From Mangifera indica (lineage: Eukaryota > Streptophyta > Magnoliopsida > Sapindales > Anacardiaceae), in contig NC_058147.1 of assembly GCF_011075055.1 (NCBI RefSeq), positions 3,782,001 through 3,846,000 of the forward strand: a DNA stretch of 64,000 bases. Reading direction: 5' to 3'. Positions 12,576 through 24,148 of the stretch are shown piece after piece (within the stretch, counting starts at the first letter, position 1; every line of letters begins with the position of its first letter). Both the position numbers and the translations under genes were made by a program. Under the pieces are notes generated by a model. The model made no database searches. It was not told the origin of the DNA and worked only from the letters and a program-made list of their open reading frames with translations.

Positions 12576-12869
12576 TATTTTAATTCTAATTTAAAACTAC
12601 CTAATTATATAATAACATATAATTGTTAATACATAAAATTATATATATTGTTTGTGCTTATAGAATTACTAATTTGAAATTATAGTAAAATTTGACAAAA
12701 TACATAATCTACCCTTAATTAATAGGGTCAAAAAAATAATCAAGTACAATTATTTTAGGAATATTATACATTAAATATTAATTAAATTTACTATGTTAAT
12801 CCGAAGAAAATAAAGGTCTCTTATTATAGGAAAATAGGAAAAAAAGTAAGATTTATGCTCTTTGAGAAT

Positions 12870-12878
12870 TATAAATAG
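12870..12878 (+). promoter_or_regulatory. Probable TATA box of CLE copy A
   Basis: tataaatag lies about 45 bp upstream of the ATG of the copy A signal-peptide frame, within agaattataaatagagaact. The matching position in copy B (near 15711) reads attatagagaact and has lost the central taaa, which would weaken its promoter. Confidence 0.5.
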
Positions 12879-12921
12879 AGAACTATTTTACCCATTGCCT
12901 CATCAACTCAAGGTAGCAGAA

Positions 12922-13118
12922 ATGAAGATGGTCAAAATTACTTTGCTTTTAGCTCTCACTTTTCTATCCACTTCTTTGATTTTTGATCAAGTGTGTGGTT
13001 CTTCAGCATAATCATGAAGCGCCTATTCCACACCCAATTGGAAATCCTTTTTTTTTTTTATGAGTATTTCCATCTCAATCACGAAGTCCCTAGTGCTCCA
13101 AATCCAAGTATAAACTGA
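12922..13118 (+). pseudogene. CLE-type peptide precursor, copy A (signal peptide plus two TDIF-like units, frameshifted)
   Basis: An ATG at 12922 opens a 29-aa frame that is a good signal peptide: basic start MKMVKI, a hydrophobic core, and a cleavage-like end VCGSSA. It stops at 13009. One base out of frame, HEAPIPHPIGN is coded at 13013-13045. After a run of 12 T (13048-13059) and another one-base shift, HEVPSAPNPSIN is coded at 13080-13115, followed by tga. The last unit differs from the TDIF peptide of CLE41/CLE44 (HEVPSGPNPISN) at only three positions (G6 to A; I10/S11 swapped to S/I). CLE precursors are secreted, cut to 12-13 residues, and sensed by leucine-rich-repeat receptor kinases. 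As read, two frameshifts separate the parts, so this is a pseudogene unless the T run is a sequencing error or an intron is involved. Confidence 0.6.
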
Positions 13119-14488
13119 TTTTCTCCCAAAATTTGTTTTAACGATGGGAAATTGTTATATTAGATTATAAGTTGCCAAAACACATGTTATATTATTTGGT
13201 TATGTTATTGAAATCATTGTTCTGGCTATTTAGTGTTTCTTTTTGAACAATATTACTTTTTGAACAATATTAGAATTGTCATTTCGATCTTTCTATATGT
13301 AAAAAAAAATCCTCTCCTCATATATTGCCCATTTTAATTATGTTTTACTATAGTTTATGGTGGTATAATCATTAAATAATTTAGTGTATTACAAGTTTTT
13401 GTAATTTTGTAATATTTATGCATTATGATTCTAATATTAAGAATTGATATAAAAAGTACCTCACTCTTGTACAATGCCAACTAAAAATTTTTACAATTGT
13501 ATAAAGATTATAACATTTTCACTAATTAATACAACACTTTTGCCATGTATCAATTGTAATATTGGGCGTATTGTCCACTTCATAAACCATTGGGTGTAAA
13601 ATGTTTATCAATTTTTATAAATTAATTACATAAGAGCATTTTAAGTTGGAAAGAAATTTTTTATGAATATTAATGTTTAATATTTTCATTAAGCTCTCTT
13701 TATTTGATGCTCTTTCTTTTCTTTTTTTTTTTTTTTTTAAATATAGGGTAAAGTCAAAAACAAAAAAAGAAAATAAATTAAAGGGGAGTTAAAGTACTCT
13801 TCAAATTTCATTTTACAATCTTTTGAAATTTCAGAGAAATCCCAAAAAGTATAAAAAAAACATATGCAGAGATAAGACTCTTTTTTGTAGTTCAATCTAC
13901 TACACAATTTGTTTCTTGGATAGAATAAAAAATATTTATATTCCAATTCAAAGAAAACATGTTTCGTATGGTAGCAATAAAACTGATATTATAACCAATA
14001 ATAGAATTTTTGATAAAAATGGTATCAACCACATCCTTATAATTAGATGTTATCTGAAGACTCAATAGACAATAAGCCTGAACAAACTTGAGTAAATAGT
14101 AAGTAGCCCAAAATTCTTGTAAAAAATGTGCAAAATTCTAATAACACCATAAAATTACCAATGAACTTACTTCTATTATCTTTAATTAGTTTGCCGATGA
14201 AAGCAAAACTTGTAACCATATTAACAGTAACATCCAGATCAGGCCTATACAATCCAACTGGAAAAAGTGCCCAAACTTCATTATAGGGCAGCACACGACT
14301 GTCATATTTATTTTTTCAAAGAAATGTTCCAAGCTTCCAATAATCTAGCCACCTATCTGCAAATCTGAGAGGAGCTATCATTTGGCCTTAAGTAATCCAG
14401 GTTGTGTACGTCTTGGTTTCTCCAAAAAAGCGTTCCTTCTGCATAAAATTTGGCCTCAAGTAACCTGATGCTCTTTCCTTCTATTCCA
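13119..14488. repeat. 3' flank of CLE copy A (duplicated) and unassigned AT-rich DNA
   Basis: About 13540-13720 is a diverged duplicate of about 16345-16530 downstream of copy B: it shares atcaattgtaatattggg, taaaatgtttatcaattttt-like words, gagcattttaagttgg and tttatttgatgctctttc. The part from 13740 to 14460 has overlapping open frames on both strands (13823-14068 and 14043-14294) without any recognised domain. The word gatgctctttcc recurs at about 14468, just before the next TIR-element relic. Confidence 0.5.
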
Positions 14489-15260
14489 ATAATAACTTAT
14501 TCCCACCCAACGTTTAGTCAAATTTCAAACTCTCACATATAAATTTTAAAAATCTAAATACTCACTCATAAACTATTAAAATTAATAAAATCTATTAATT
14601 CTAAGAGTAAAATTGTTATTTAACTATAATATTTAAAAAAATAAAACTTTATCTAATTTCTCTCTAAACCTTAAAAACTAATTATTTTCTTTAAAATTGA
14701 GTTTTAAAAAGTTATATTTCCTCTTTAGGGTTTTTTTCTCTATTTTTTCAGTCATCAAAACCATCTTTGTAGCTCCTTCAACCTAGTCTTTCTTTCCCTA
14801 TAGTTCTAGTGCTTTCTCTCACTCCCGATTTGACATTGATTTCATCCATCATAGTTTGAAATCTGATCATTTGGTTTTGTTCGTTGTCATCAGTTAATTG
14901 TTTGGTCATCATCGTTCAAAATTGGAACGAAGGAATGTGTAACTACGTTTCAAATCGGAAGAATCCTTCCTTAGTTGATGCCAAACAAAAATGAAAAAGG
15001 GGTTTTGAATAGGTGTCAAACCTTGGCAGTGAAAATAAAAAGGGACAAAATCAACGTCATATCAGATGTGAGAGAAAGTGTTGGAATTGTGGGGGAAGGG
15101 AGATTGTGGCTGAAGAAGTGGTAAAGACTATTCCAGTGGCTGAAAAATGGAGGGAAAAACTAAATCTTGAAGGGGAAAGGATAATTTTTTAAAATTAAGT
15201 GTAAGAAAAATTATTAATTTTTAAAATTTTAAGAAAAATTTTTATTTTTGGGGAAAAAAT
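14489..15260. mobile_element. Decayed copy of the ~0.8-kb TIR family (left part)
   Basis: aacttattcccacccaacg near 14491 resembles the family end (gactatttcccacccaag). The interior follows the copies at 580 and 53800: the ttaaaatttttaa arms, cctctttagggtttttttct, and catcaaaaccatctttg in place of the catcttcggcgtcgat region. The right terminus is missing. Confidence 0.5.
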
Positions 15261-15756
15261 GGCAACAAGTGGACGTGTATTCAAAGTTTGATGGGAGCAG
15301 CAAAACAATCTTTTCAAATCAAAATTGAATGAAAAGGGTAAAACCTAATTTTTAATTCAAAATTGAAAGCAAATCTAATAGGGGTGTTTTTCATCCTATA
15401 TATTAAAAAAGAAGTACATAAATTATATCACCTTTTTTAATTATATAAATATAGTTTTTACGAATAACGATTTAGTATTTTGAAATTATCAAAATATTAA
15501 GACAACAAATAGGAAAAGGTATTACAGGAAGATTGATTTGTTGTTATAATCTGGAAATTATAAAAAATTTGACCAAAATATAGAATCTTCCCTTAATTAA
15601 CAGCTGGGTCAAACAAGCTAATAATTCCATAATATATTGGAAAAAAATCAAGTAAAGTTATTATATGAATATTATCTATTAAATATGAATTAAGTTTAGT
15701 ACATCAATTATAGAGAACTATTTTACCTATTTCCTCAAAAACTCAAGGTAACAAAA

Positions 15757-16304
15757 ATGAAGATGGTCAAAATTACTTTGTTTTTAGCACTCACTTTCTT
15801 ATTCACTTCTATGATTTTTTGATAGTGTGTGTGGATATTCAGCAAGAGTTCACTAGCCTCATCGGAAACTCTCTGGTGGCTCAAAACCAATTAAAATTAT
15901 CATCTTTTGATCAAAAATATTTATCATAGTCATGATGTGTCTGATGGATCAAGTCTAGTAGGAAATTTTGTTCTTCACGATAAACATTTTTATCCTAGTC
16001 ATAACGTGTCTAGTGGACTAAGTCCAACAAGAAATCTTATTCTCCACGATGAACATTTTCACCCTAGTCATGATGTGTTCATTGAACCAAGTCCAATAGG
16101 AAACTTTGTTTTTCATGATGAACATTTTCATCCTACACATGATGTGTCTAGTGGACCAAGTCCAATTGGAAACTCTGTTTTTCATGATAAACATTTTTAT
16201 CTAGTCATGATGTGCCCGATGAGCCAAGTCCAATTGGAAATTTAGTTTTTCACGATGAACATTTTCATCTTAGTCATGATGTGCCCAGAATACCAAGTCT
16301 TTAA
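15757..16304 (+). pseudogene. Multi-CLE peptide precursor, copy B (array of at least six CLE-like dodecapeptides)
   Basis: The signal-peptide frame begins at ATG 15757 (MKMVKITLFLALTFLFTSM, paralogous to copy A) but runs into tga after one extra T. An array with a 69-bp (23-aa) period follows. Units: a decayed SGGSKPIK (about 15872-15895); HDVSDGSSLVGN 15931-15966; HNVSSGLSPTRN 16000-16035; HDVFIEPSPIGN 16069-16104; HDVSSGPSPIGN 16138-16173; HDVPDEPSPIGN 16206-16241; and HDVPRIPSL 16275-16301, ending at taa 16302. The spacers are near-identical 11-mers of the type FVFHDEHFHPS. Units two to five are in one frame; a single-base loss near 16200 shifts the last two. H1, V3, P7/S7, P9, G11 and N12 follow the CLE consensus of the TDIF/CLE46 kind. 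Multi-domain CLE precursors are known in some plants and in cyst nematodes, so the plan is plausible. The early frameshift makes this copy look inactive. Confidence 0.65.
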
Positions 16305-16539
16305 CTTTTACTCTTTCATTCAAGAAATCGAACAAGTTTGATTTTTTTATGCATCAATTGTAATATTGGGTGTATTTGTGCACTTCATAGACAATTGGAT
16401 GTAAAATATTTGTCAATTTTTATAAGTTATTCTTCTAAAAGCATTTTAAGTTGGAAAAAAAAAATGCTCTTATGGATATTATTGTTTAATATTTTCTTAA
16501 GGTCCTTTTGTTTATTTGATGCTCTTTCCCTCATCTCTC

Positions 16540-16964
16540 TCCATCTGCAGATGAAAAGACAAAAACTTTGTCTTTATCTGGTCGTCGATGTCTTTTTGTC
16601 TTTTGACGACAAGAGAAAACCGACTAATGGTTTGGATAGAAAGAGAAGGTCGACAAAGATGGAGTGACAACCGGAGAGGAAAAAAAAAAAACCTAAGTAT
16701 TTTGGGTAGGGGGCAGCATGACTTTTTAAAACTAGAAAAGTTTAGATATGAGTAAAAATATTAGTTTTCAAAATCTGGGAGGAGGGAAAATGAGATAAAA
16801 TTAAATATTTTTTTATAATATTATTAAAATGACAGTTTTACTTTTATATACAACATAAATTTTTGATAGAATTTGGATAGTGGATAAGTATTTGAGTTTT
16901 TTAAATTTCACAAGTGTAAGTTTAAAAACTGACTAAAACTTCGGTGGAAATAAGTCTTTTGGCC
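16540..16964. mobile_element. Decayed copy of the TIR family (right part)
   Basis: The right end ggtggaaataagtcttttggcc (16943-16964) is the family terminus in inverted form. The preceding ~350 bp (gactttttaaaactagaaaag, ttagttttcaaaatctgg, attattaaaatgacagtttt) match the right halves of the copies at 580-1413 and 53800-54554. It lies directly downstream of the CLE copy B flank. Confidence 0.5.
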
Positions 16965-19700
16965 TATTGGAAATAATCAAATATCGGGTGTAAACCTTTG
17001 ATGCATTCTCTTGAATACATATATAATTTTGAACTAACAATGTGACACCAATTATTACTCAATTTAGTAAAAATTTCAAAAATTAAAAGAAAAAAACCTA
17101 AACTTGTTCACTGTTCACATGAGATCCTTTTGCACTTGTATTTAGAGGTCATTTTTACTGTTAAGGTTAGGGGTGTTTGCCGTCTAGTTCAATATTTAAA
17201 GATTATTTTAGTAATGTATTTTTTATAATTGACATTATTTATTTTGTTTTGTTAGTTAGTTATCGAATGTGATAAAATATAAATATAAAAAATAATCTTA
17301 TTACTACCTTCACCTTAGCTATTAAAAAAAAAATTTTGATTTTATTATAATTTTATCTATACTTATTAATTTTTTAGGGCAAAATAACATTTATTTTCAA
17401 TTAATATATCAAGTCCAAAGGTGTGCTCCATATTACTAAGTTCGAGTGGAATATATGTATATATAATGGAAAGGAATCAAAGGTAAGATATATGGGATAT
17501 AGTTTCTTCAACTTGAGTGATTATTGCTCACTCATTTTCTTTTTCATTTTACATGTAATAAGTAGTGATGGTAGCTACGAAGCAGTGACTTAGCTAGAGG
17601 ATGTGCATGAGGGCATTTATGTCATTTTATTGTGTATGCATATATGAGTTAATATAAAGCAGATAATTATGTTATTTTTGTTTTGAAACTATAGACTTTA
17701 TGTTTAAGTTTGAGGACATCTTTTAACATCTACATTGTTGAATGTTTTATGTTAAGGATATCTTCCTCCGCCTTTCCAATGTTTCTTTGCCTCAATTTCA
17801 TGCTCATCTTGAGGAATAAATACTCTACCTCAAAATCTCAATAACTTATCGACAACCTGAAAGTCTAATCTAAAGGTCATTCATAACTCTTTACACCATC
17901 TATTTACACCAATCATATCAACTCCACTTCCTTAGTTGGCGTCTTCTGACTTCAATTCCTTTTTTACTCGAAAATTACCAATTCATTAACTCCACTATTA
18001 TTCTCATCTAGAGAGAAAAAATCATTTACGAGAGACTCCATATAAGCGCTACCAATATTAGATAAAGAAATCTTATTGTGAAATTCAGTGTAAAGATCTA
18101 ATTGATCCAATGATGAAGATTAAAGACATAAACAGACATCAGAGAGAGTAGATATACAAAGAAAGCTTAAGGTTTTAGAGAATGTTGTTAGTTTGTTGTT
18201 CCGTTGGAAATAATTGAGAAGAAATACATTTTAGGGTTTTGGTTAGTGAATATGAAGGGTGAAACAATAATGAATTTTGTTTTTGGTTGTCATTTGTTTG
18301 GAAATTTAAGATTTAATTTTTTCATGAGTATTTAGTTTGTTAGAAGAAATTTAGAATTACAAATAATATCCCAATATTCATCTCACCTATATGAACTTAG
18401 GATTATTTGATAGATAATGAAAAATTAAAAAAAAAACATATATCAAAAGTATAAATTATAAATATGAAAAACAAACATCGATAGATTTTGATGAAAAATT
18501 ATATATTTAAAAAATTTTCATCGAAATCTAACATAAAAGATTATAAATCATATAACCAATAACTTGTTCAATACTATAAAATTTTATAGGAAATATATCT
18601 TTCTTTTTTTCATATATTTGGGGAGACATATATTTGCACATTAAAAGACAAAAGAAAATAGGAGGAAGATATAATTGCAAGACTAAAAAATTAGAGAGTT
18701 AGTGACCTTAATTATAAATATCACAATAAATTTAATATTTTTTTATAAATTTTAGTGAGTTTTAATATAAATACTATATAATAAAAAATTAGTATCAAAT
18801 AGTATATTTGTTATAAGCAATAACCAATCCAACTTAAATCTTACAACATATATATCAAAAGTCAAAATTACGTATGAGATTATGTCTTGTGACATTTGGA
18901 GTTTCAACAATAATAGTTAAATTGTGTATAGTATCATATATCAAAAACTTAATTTTTTATATTATAAGACATTTTTTTATTACATAATCATTTTTTTTAA
19001 ATAAATATATCAATCTGTATACATAATATGAATTATATTATAAAATATATATTATATTAATTTAATATATTTTACAATATATTACATTCTGTACTTATAT
19101 TTTACCACACTAATATATATATATATATACACACACAAACACAATTATAATTTCAACCCAAGTGACCACTTTGTAGGAAGCAAACGGCAAACGGCTTTGC
19201 AATCATGACGAACTAATACCTACAACCAATATGATTAGCCACCATATTAATTGTTGATTAGATCTTTTAATTGACTTATTGCCAATTAGTTCCACGAACA
19301 AATCAATAATAACAACAAAAATAATAATTACAGAAAATGGAATCTTTAACACCTTCAAGATTTTACTTAATAGGAAAAGTTTATCTGCCTTAATGAATCA
19401 TACGTTCTGCAAAAGTATTTTTAGCTTGAATTACTCGCTCCATGCCAACGCTTCTCCCTCCTCAGAATATGGCGCCTTAATTTGATGCTAACAAAAGGGA
19501 TAAACCATCTCTAATTTCAGATTTCCTTTCACCACAACAAGATTATTTGCTTTAAGAATGCTAATGGATATCGTTCAAGATCAACATCTGGATTAACACA
19601 ACTCTTTTCCAAGAAAGCAAATGAAAACATCCCAAATCAAGGTAAAAATTGTACAATGACAATTACTGCATTCCCTGTCTTGAATAATCACCATAACATA
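16965..19700. other. AT-rich intergenic DNA with simple repeats, no gene seen
   Basis: No gene-like frame was recognised. A (ta)n(ca)n microsatellite lies at about 19113-19142. The stretch around 18470-18560 and 18950-19090 is extremely AT-rich. Confidence 0.45.
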
Positions 19701-19923
19701 TATAAACAAGCTACACCAAATCACAGTGATGGCATTTGTGGAAAAAAAAGTATCATTTTAGGTTTTACAGCATTACCCAACTTTCATTTAAAATACAAGT
19801 GGCATTACTAACACTTATATATGCTACACTTGATAATAACACTATATAAAGATATATATATATATATGTAGATTCCAGCCTTCTTGTGGAAGCATAACGA
19901 GTTGTATCTAACTCATAAATTGT

Positions 19924-22900
19924 TTATGGTCCTAAACGGTAAGGGCCATCGCCCATGTAGTGGCCATCCATATAGAGAGCTGCATTCTGTGGGTGGAGGC
20001 CATCCATCACCATGAATTGCATATCTTCAGAAGGTTTCCAGTGCCGCTTCCTTTGATTTATGAACCAGTTGTTTATCTGCTTTTGGTCCAAACCAGTTGA
20101 TTCAGCCAATGCCACCTTCTCTGTTTCCTGTAGGTTTGCCAAAGCAACATTTTAGTGGATAGGCCAGGATAAAATCTTCAATTAATAATTGGCAAAAAGG
20201 GTTGTGAGCAATAGGAATTGATAAGCTAAAAACAAATGCACATACCGAAGGATACGGCCATTTATAGTGCAGCTCCCACCAGCTAAGTAACTTCTGCCTG
20301 GCTTCTTTGGGTAGTTTTCCTTTCTTCTTTTTCTTTGACAACTCTTGCTTAAGGCTGCTCAGGTAACCACTATACTTCCTTAATAAGTGGCTCTTCAGTT
20401 CTCGGTCTTCAGCTCGCGGATCAATTTCTGGAAGTTCTGTTTCCCCGCCACTATTGTCTTGATCATCCTCTGATGAACCAACACCCTCACACTTCTCATC
20501 TGTTCATTTGTCAGATTGAAAGTGCATAACATAAGCAATTGACCAGGAAATTAAATGTATATTTCATATCAGTTTTCTAATTACTTTCCATCTTGACAGT
20601 TACTATAAAGTTTTAGATTCAACAGAATTCATACTTCATTATATATGAACATGACAGTGAAGTGCACATGAAACACAATTGAATAGCAAATTTTGTGGTG
20701 TTTATGTAAAACAGCATTATGATAATTTACAAGTTATTCATAAATGTAAAGGAGATCCAAGATAAAGTACTTCCCATGTAGGACAACAATAAGCCTAAGT
20801 TTTCAACCTTTAATAACTGTAAAAAGACATTAATTGAATCCATCGACCAAAAAATACTGATTAATAAGAATATAAATATACACTGAACTAGACTTCATTT
20901 AAAACAAAGAAATGACTATCAATTTGTTATGATGAAATTTAGAAGCAATTCTTGAATCTCACAGAACTAAATACAAGAAAGATCGCATACAAAAGCAAAA
21001 TTATGAAGCTTCAAAAGGAGAATAACAGGAAAGAAATAACCCAGCAACAAATCGCTAAATTCCATGTAAACTGACATTAACGCTTTCCCTGTTGTCTAAA
21101 GACATTATCTTTTCATACTTAAGTCAGACCACAAGGCAATAACACTTCCTAAAATCATGTGGGGGTAGATAAGCTTGGATATGGTTACTTCTTCAATTGC
21201 TGCAAAAAGGCATATTTTTCTTGCAACAAATCAGAAGCTGCACAGAGTGCACACAAGTGCGAAACCATAGTTGAAATATCGGTGGTTGAAAACCTGATAT
21301 TAAAAATTCTTAATACTAATGTTCAACCTTACCGTTTAGCTTAAGCTTTGATATTAGTCCAAAGTTTTGATCCATTGATTCAAACTAAACTAAACTAAAC
21401 TTCTTGATCATAAAAGAGAATATACTTGAGAAGTAAAGATAAGAAAGACCTTTAATAACGTAGAACAACATATTTTACCTCATGGTATTTAATTTTTTTC
21501 ATCAACTTTTAGAAGTAGAAGAAAAATTTGTAGAAAAAAAAAAAGAAAAACTGACATTTTTTCTCATGAAAAGGCATGACTCTATCATAAACTCTAGAGC
21601 CTGATCCTTATTTATCTTCAGCACCCCTTGCACTGTTACCCATTGAGAAAAATCCAATACCAAATTCAAGCCACTTTAAAGAACCCATGCCATTCTTAAA
21701 TGAAAAATTAGAAGTCATCATATCACTAAATCAACAACATTAAAAACTAATCCAGTTTCAACTCAATGTCAAACACGTTATTGAGACTAGAACACAGCAG
21801 GTAAAATTCCTATTTATTCTCATTTACAGTAAATATAGACATAAGAAACCGATCCTACCACAAATAAGCCAGTTCATTAGCTCAAGATGTCGATTAGATT
21901 TTGTAAAAAGACTAAAAGTTTACAAATTCAAAACATCCTCACTGAATTGCCAAATTCCCATAAGTTATTTGAACTTAAAACAAACATTAATGTGCAGAGA
22001 ATAAAGTTAACCGCATTACATAATCGATCTACGTCCAGCGTTCAGCACCAAAAGATTACATGCCTTTTTTAGCGAACAAGAGAAAAAGGGCTTACCATAT
22101 TCCACAAGAATGCATAAAAATTTAATATTGTAAATTTCAAATTTTTAGCTGCAAAATGGAGTTTATATCTCTCTTCACTAGCCACTGCATGAATGTTTCA
22201 TTTTGAAGAAAGGGAGTTGCTTTGTAGCATTTCTTTGGGAACAAAATACTAACCCCACCTCAAGCCACCGAAAGATATGGACAGGAATAATTGTTGTTAT
22301 ATGCATAATTCGCCAGATTAATCTCTTACTATGATTAAGAGATAAAAATAAAGTTCTCGATCGGTGAATCGACATAAATTTTTACAAATAACACAAAAAT
22401 TGATAAAAGTAAATAAATATTTCTGACATTGTCGTACAGGCTACCTGAGGAAGCACTGAGTTGAACAGCATCCAATGTTCTAAAATTTTCCTCAACTTTA
22501 TTTAAGAACAAAATAAACAGACATATTTATTTGGTACTTAAAAGCTTGTAAAAACTTCTCGAAAATGATGATGCTATGCATCTCGGGTTATGTATATATT
22601 CCACGAACCCATAGAGTCAAATTTAGCAGAAGGAAGAGGCAGTCGAGATTTTGGGAAGGAAAACCCTAATAAGAATGTGATTTGTCAGCTGAATCAGACC
22701 ACGGAAAGCCAACCCACTACTGAAGCCGATGTGTGATTTAATCATGGGTTATCTTAGTACAGTATAAACAAGTGAGTTTTAGTTTTGCTTAAGGTCCTTA
22801 ATTTTAAGTAGAATTTGATTATCATAAAATAGGTTAGTAAACATTTGAATGCTAACTCGTGTCAGGGCTTTAGGGATTTAATAAATTTGTAGGTGGATCA

Positions 22901-24148
22901 TTCTAGGGTCTGCCGTCTTCTTTCTTTGTCTCCTACTATACTGGACGGCGTAATCTGAGTCAAAAGTTCGTTCTCTGGAACGGGGAATTAATGCGCTAAT
23001 CAAAGTATAGAAGAGATGAGGTAAGTTATCAGAATTTTCAAAGCCCGCTGGAGCCTGAAACCGACTAAAAAATCGATTCTTGCCTATTACAAGCAAAGCC
23101 AGATAAAATCCATATCGGCAACCACGAAGTTTATGTGGATTATTCTGTTTCTTTCCATGTTTGGGAAAGCCCAAAATTTTCTTCTTTTCAACGTGATATT
23201 ATATATAGAATCATAAGCATATGTGTATAGAAGAAAGTGCGTACCCGCGTTGAAGATCCGCACCGAGCCATTGCTGAGCACATTAAGCTGAGTTTCAATT
23301 CTGCGTATGAAATCCATGGCCTCCTGTATTGGCCTTGTTAGCTCTTCCCGATATTTCACCAGCATGTCGTAATAAGCTTCCTGTGTATTGATCCCATATG
23401 CAATATTGAGTCGAGAAATATAAACCCCAAAGCGAGAATAACAAATAGACAACTTCGACTGAAACATAAGCAAAAGTCAAAGAAGAAAACCATAAACTGA
23501 TCGAGTTCGGGGTCTTTGGAAGTGTCTCGAGAAGATGATGATGATGATCTCTGCCTTGACTCAAACTCCTGTCTAGCAGCAGATAGTCGAGCCACTACTT
23601 CAGGCGGAGCTCCCACCTAACCAGAAGCAAAAGGTAAGCGAGAATATGAGAGTCAATCTTCAAAAATGAAAGCCCTTATAGCTTTCATCTTCTTTTGTAT
23701 ATCGGAGCACTTTTTTTTTTTAATTCTTCCTTTGTGTGTGTTTCAGGAGTGTGAGGTTAATTAGTACCTTTTGGCAATCCATGAAAGCTTCCAAAAGGTT
23801 GGAGTACTGAGGATGGGCTATTATTTTGGCTTTAATAGCTTCAGCTTCGTTGAAGCTCTCACTTCCTTCTTGTGATTGATGGCCCCTCATAGGAGGGTAG
23901 TGAAATTTTGGACCGAGCTGCGAACTGCTGGCTTCAGTTTTGACGATCGGGTGTGCTTCAGATTGAAAACAATTACCTGATTGAAGATGAATACTGCTGC
24001 TAATAGGCATCTGGGTCTGCTGATTACTCACGTTAGAACTACTATTTGCCCGACCATATGCTGACGAATTGGGTCCAAGAACTTGAGAAGTATACAAGAA
24101 GTTTCCCCTTGTAGTTGTGTTTTCATTTAGCTGATTATAATCCTCCAT
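19924..24148 (-). CDS. KNAT1: Class I KNOX homeobox transcription factor, KNAT1/BREVIPEDICELLUS-like
   Basis: Five exons in transcription order: 24148-23768, 23616-23491, 23380-23245, 20499-20246 and 20127-19924; 366 aa. All introns are GT-AG and phase is kept. The KNOX1 domain starts near residue 105 ([19 protein letters not shown]) and runs into exon 2 ([19 protein letters not shown]); KNOX2 is at about 165-213 ([18 protein letters not shown] ... RRIETQLN). An acidic linker ([15 protein letters not shown]) follows, then the ELK domain from 248 ([20 protein letters not shown]). The TALE homeodomain lies at about 271-333, with the PYP three-residue loop (KWPYPSE) and recognition helix [16 protein letters not shown]. 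The C-terminus [15 protein letters not shown] is the signature of KNAT1/BP rather than STM or KNAT2/6. Class I KNOX proteins work with BELL partners in the nucleus to keep meristem identity and set internode and leaf form. Intron 3 is large (2.75 kb), and a Ser run (SSSSSS) in exon 2 comes from gat/tca repeats. At 366 aa it is somewhat shorter than Arabidopsis KNAT1. Confidence 0.95.
20500..23244 (-). other. Large third intron of the KNOX gene
   Basis: This 2,745-bp intron begins ggtacgcac on the minus strand and ends aatgaacag. It separates the KNOX2 exon from the linker/ELK exon. It has no open frame of note on either strand (21159-21344 and 21887-22072 are chance frames) and no transposon end was recognised. 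Long introns in class I KNOX genes are known to hold regulatory sequence; nothing specific can be shown here. Confidence 0.6.

Noticed and set aside
13823..14294. Two overlapping frames of about 80 codons on opposite strands
   Set aside because: Neither has a domain or flanking exon signals; kept only as unassigned DNA.
15907..16245. Taking the 112-codon frame over the repeat as an ordinary protein
   Set aside because: It has no ATG at the start, lacks the signal peptide in frame, and ends through a one-base loss near 16200; it is better read as part of the multi-CLE array.
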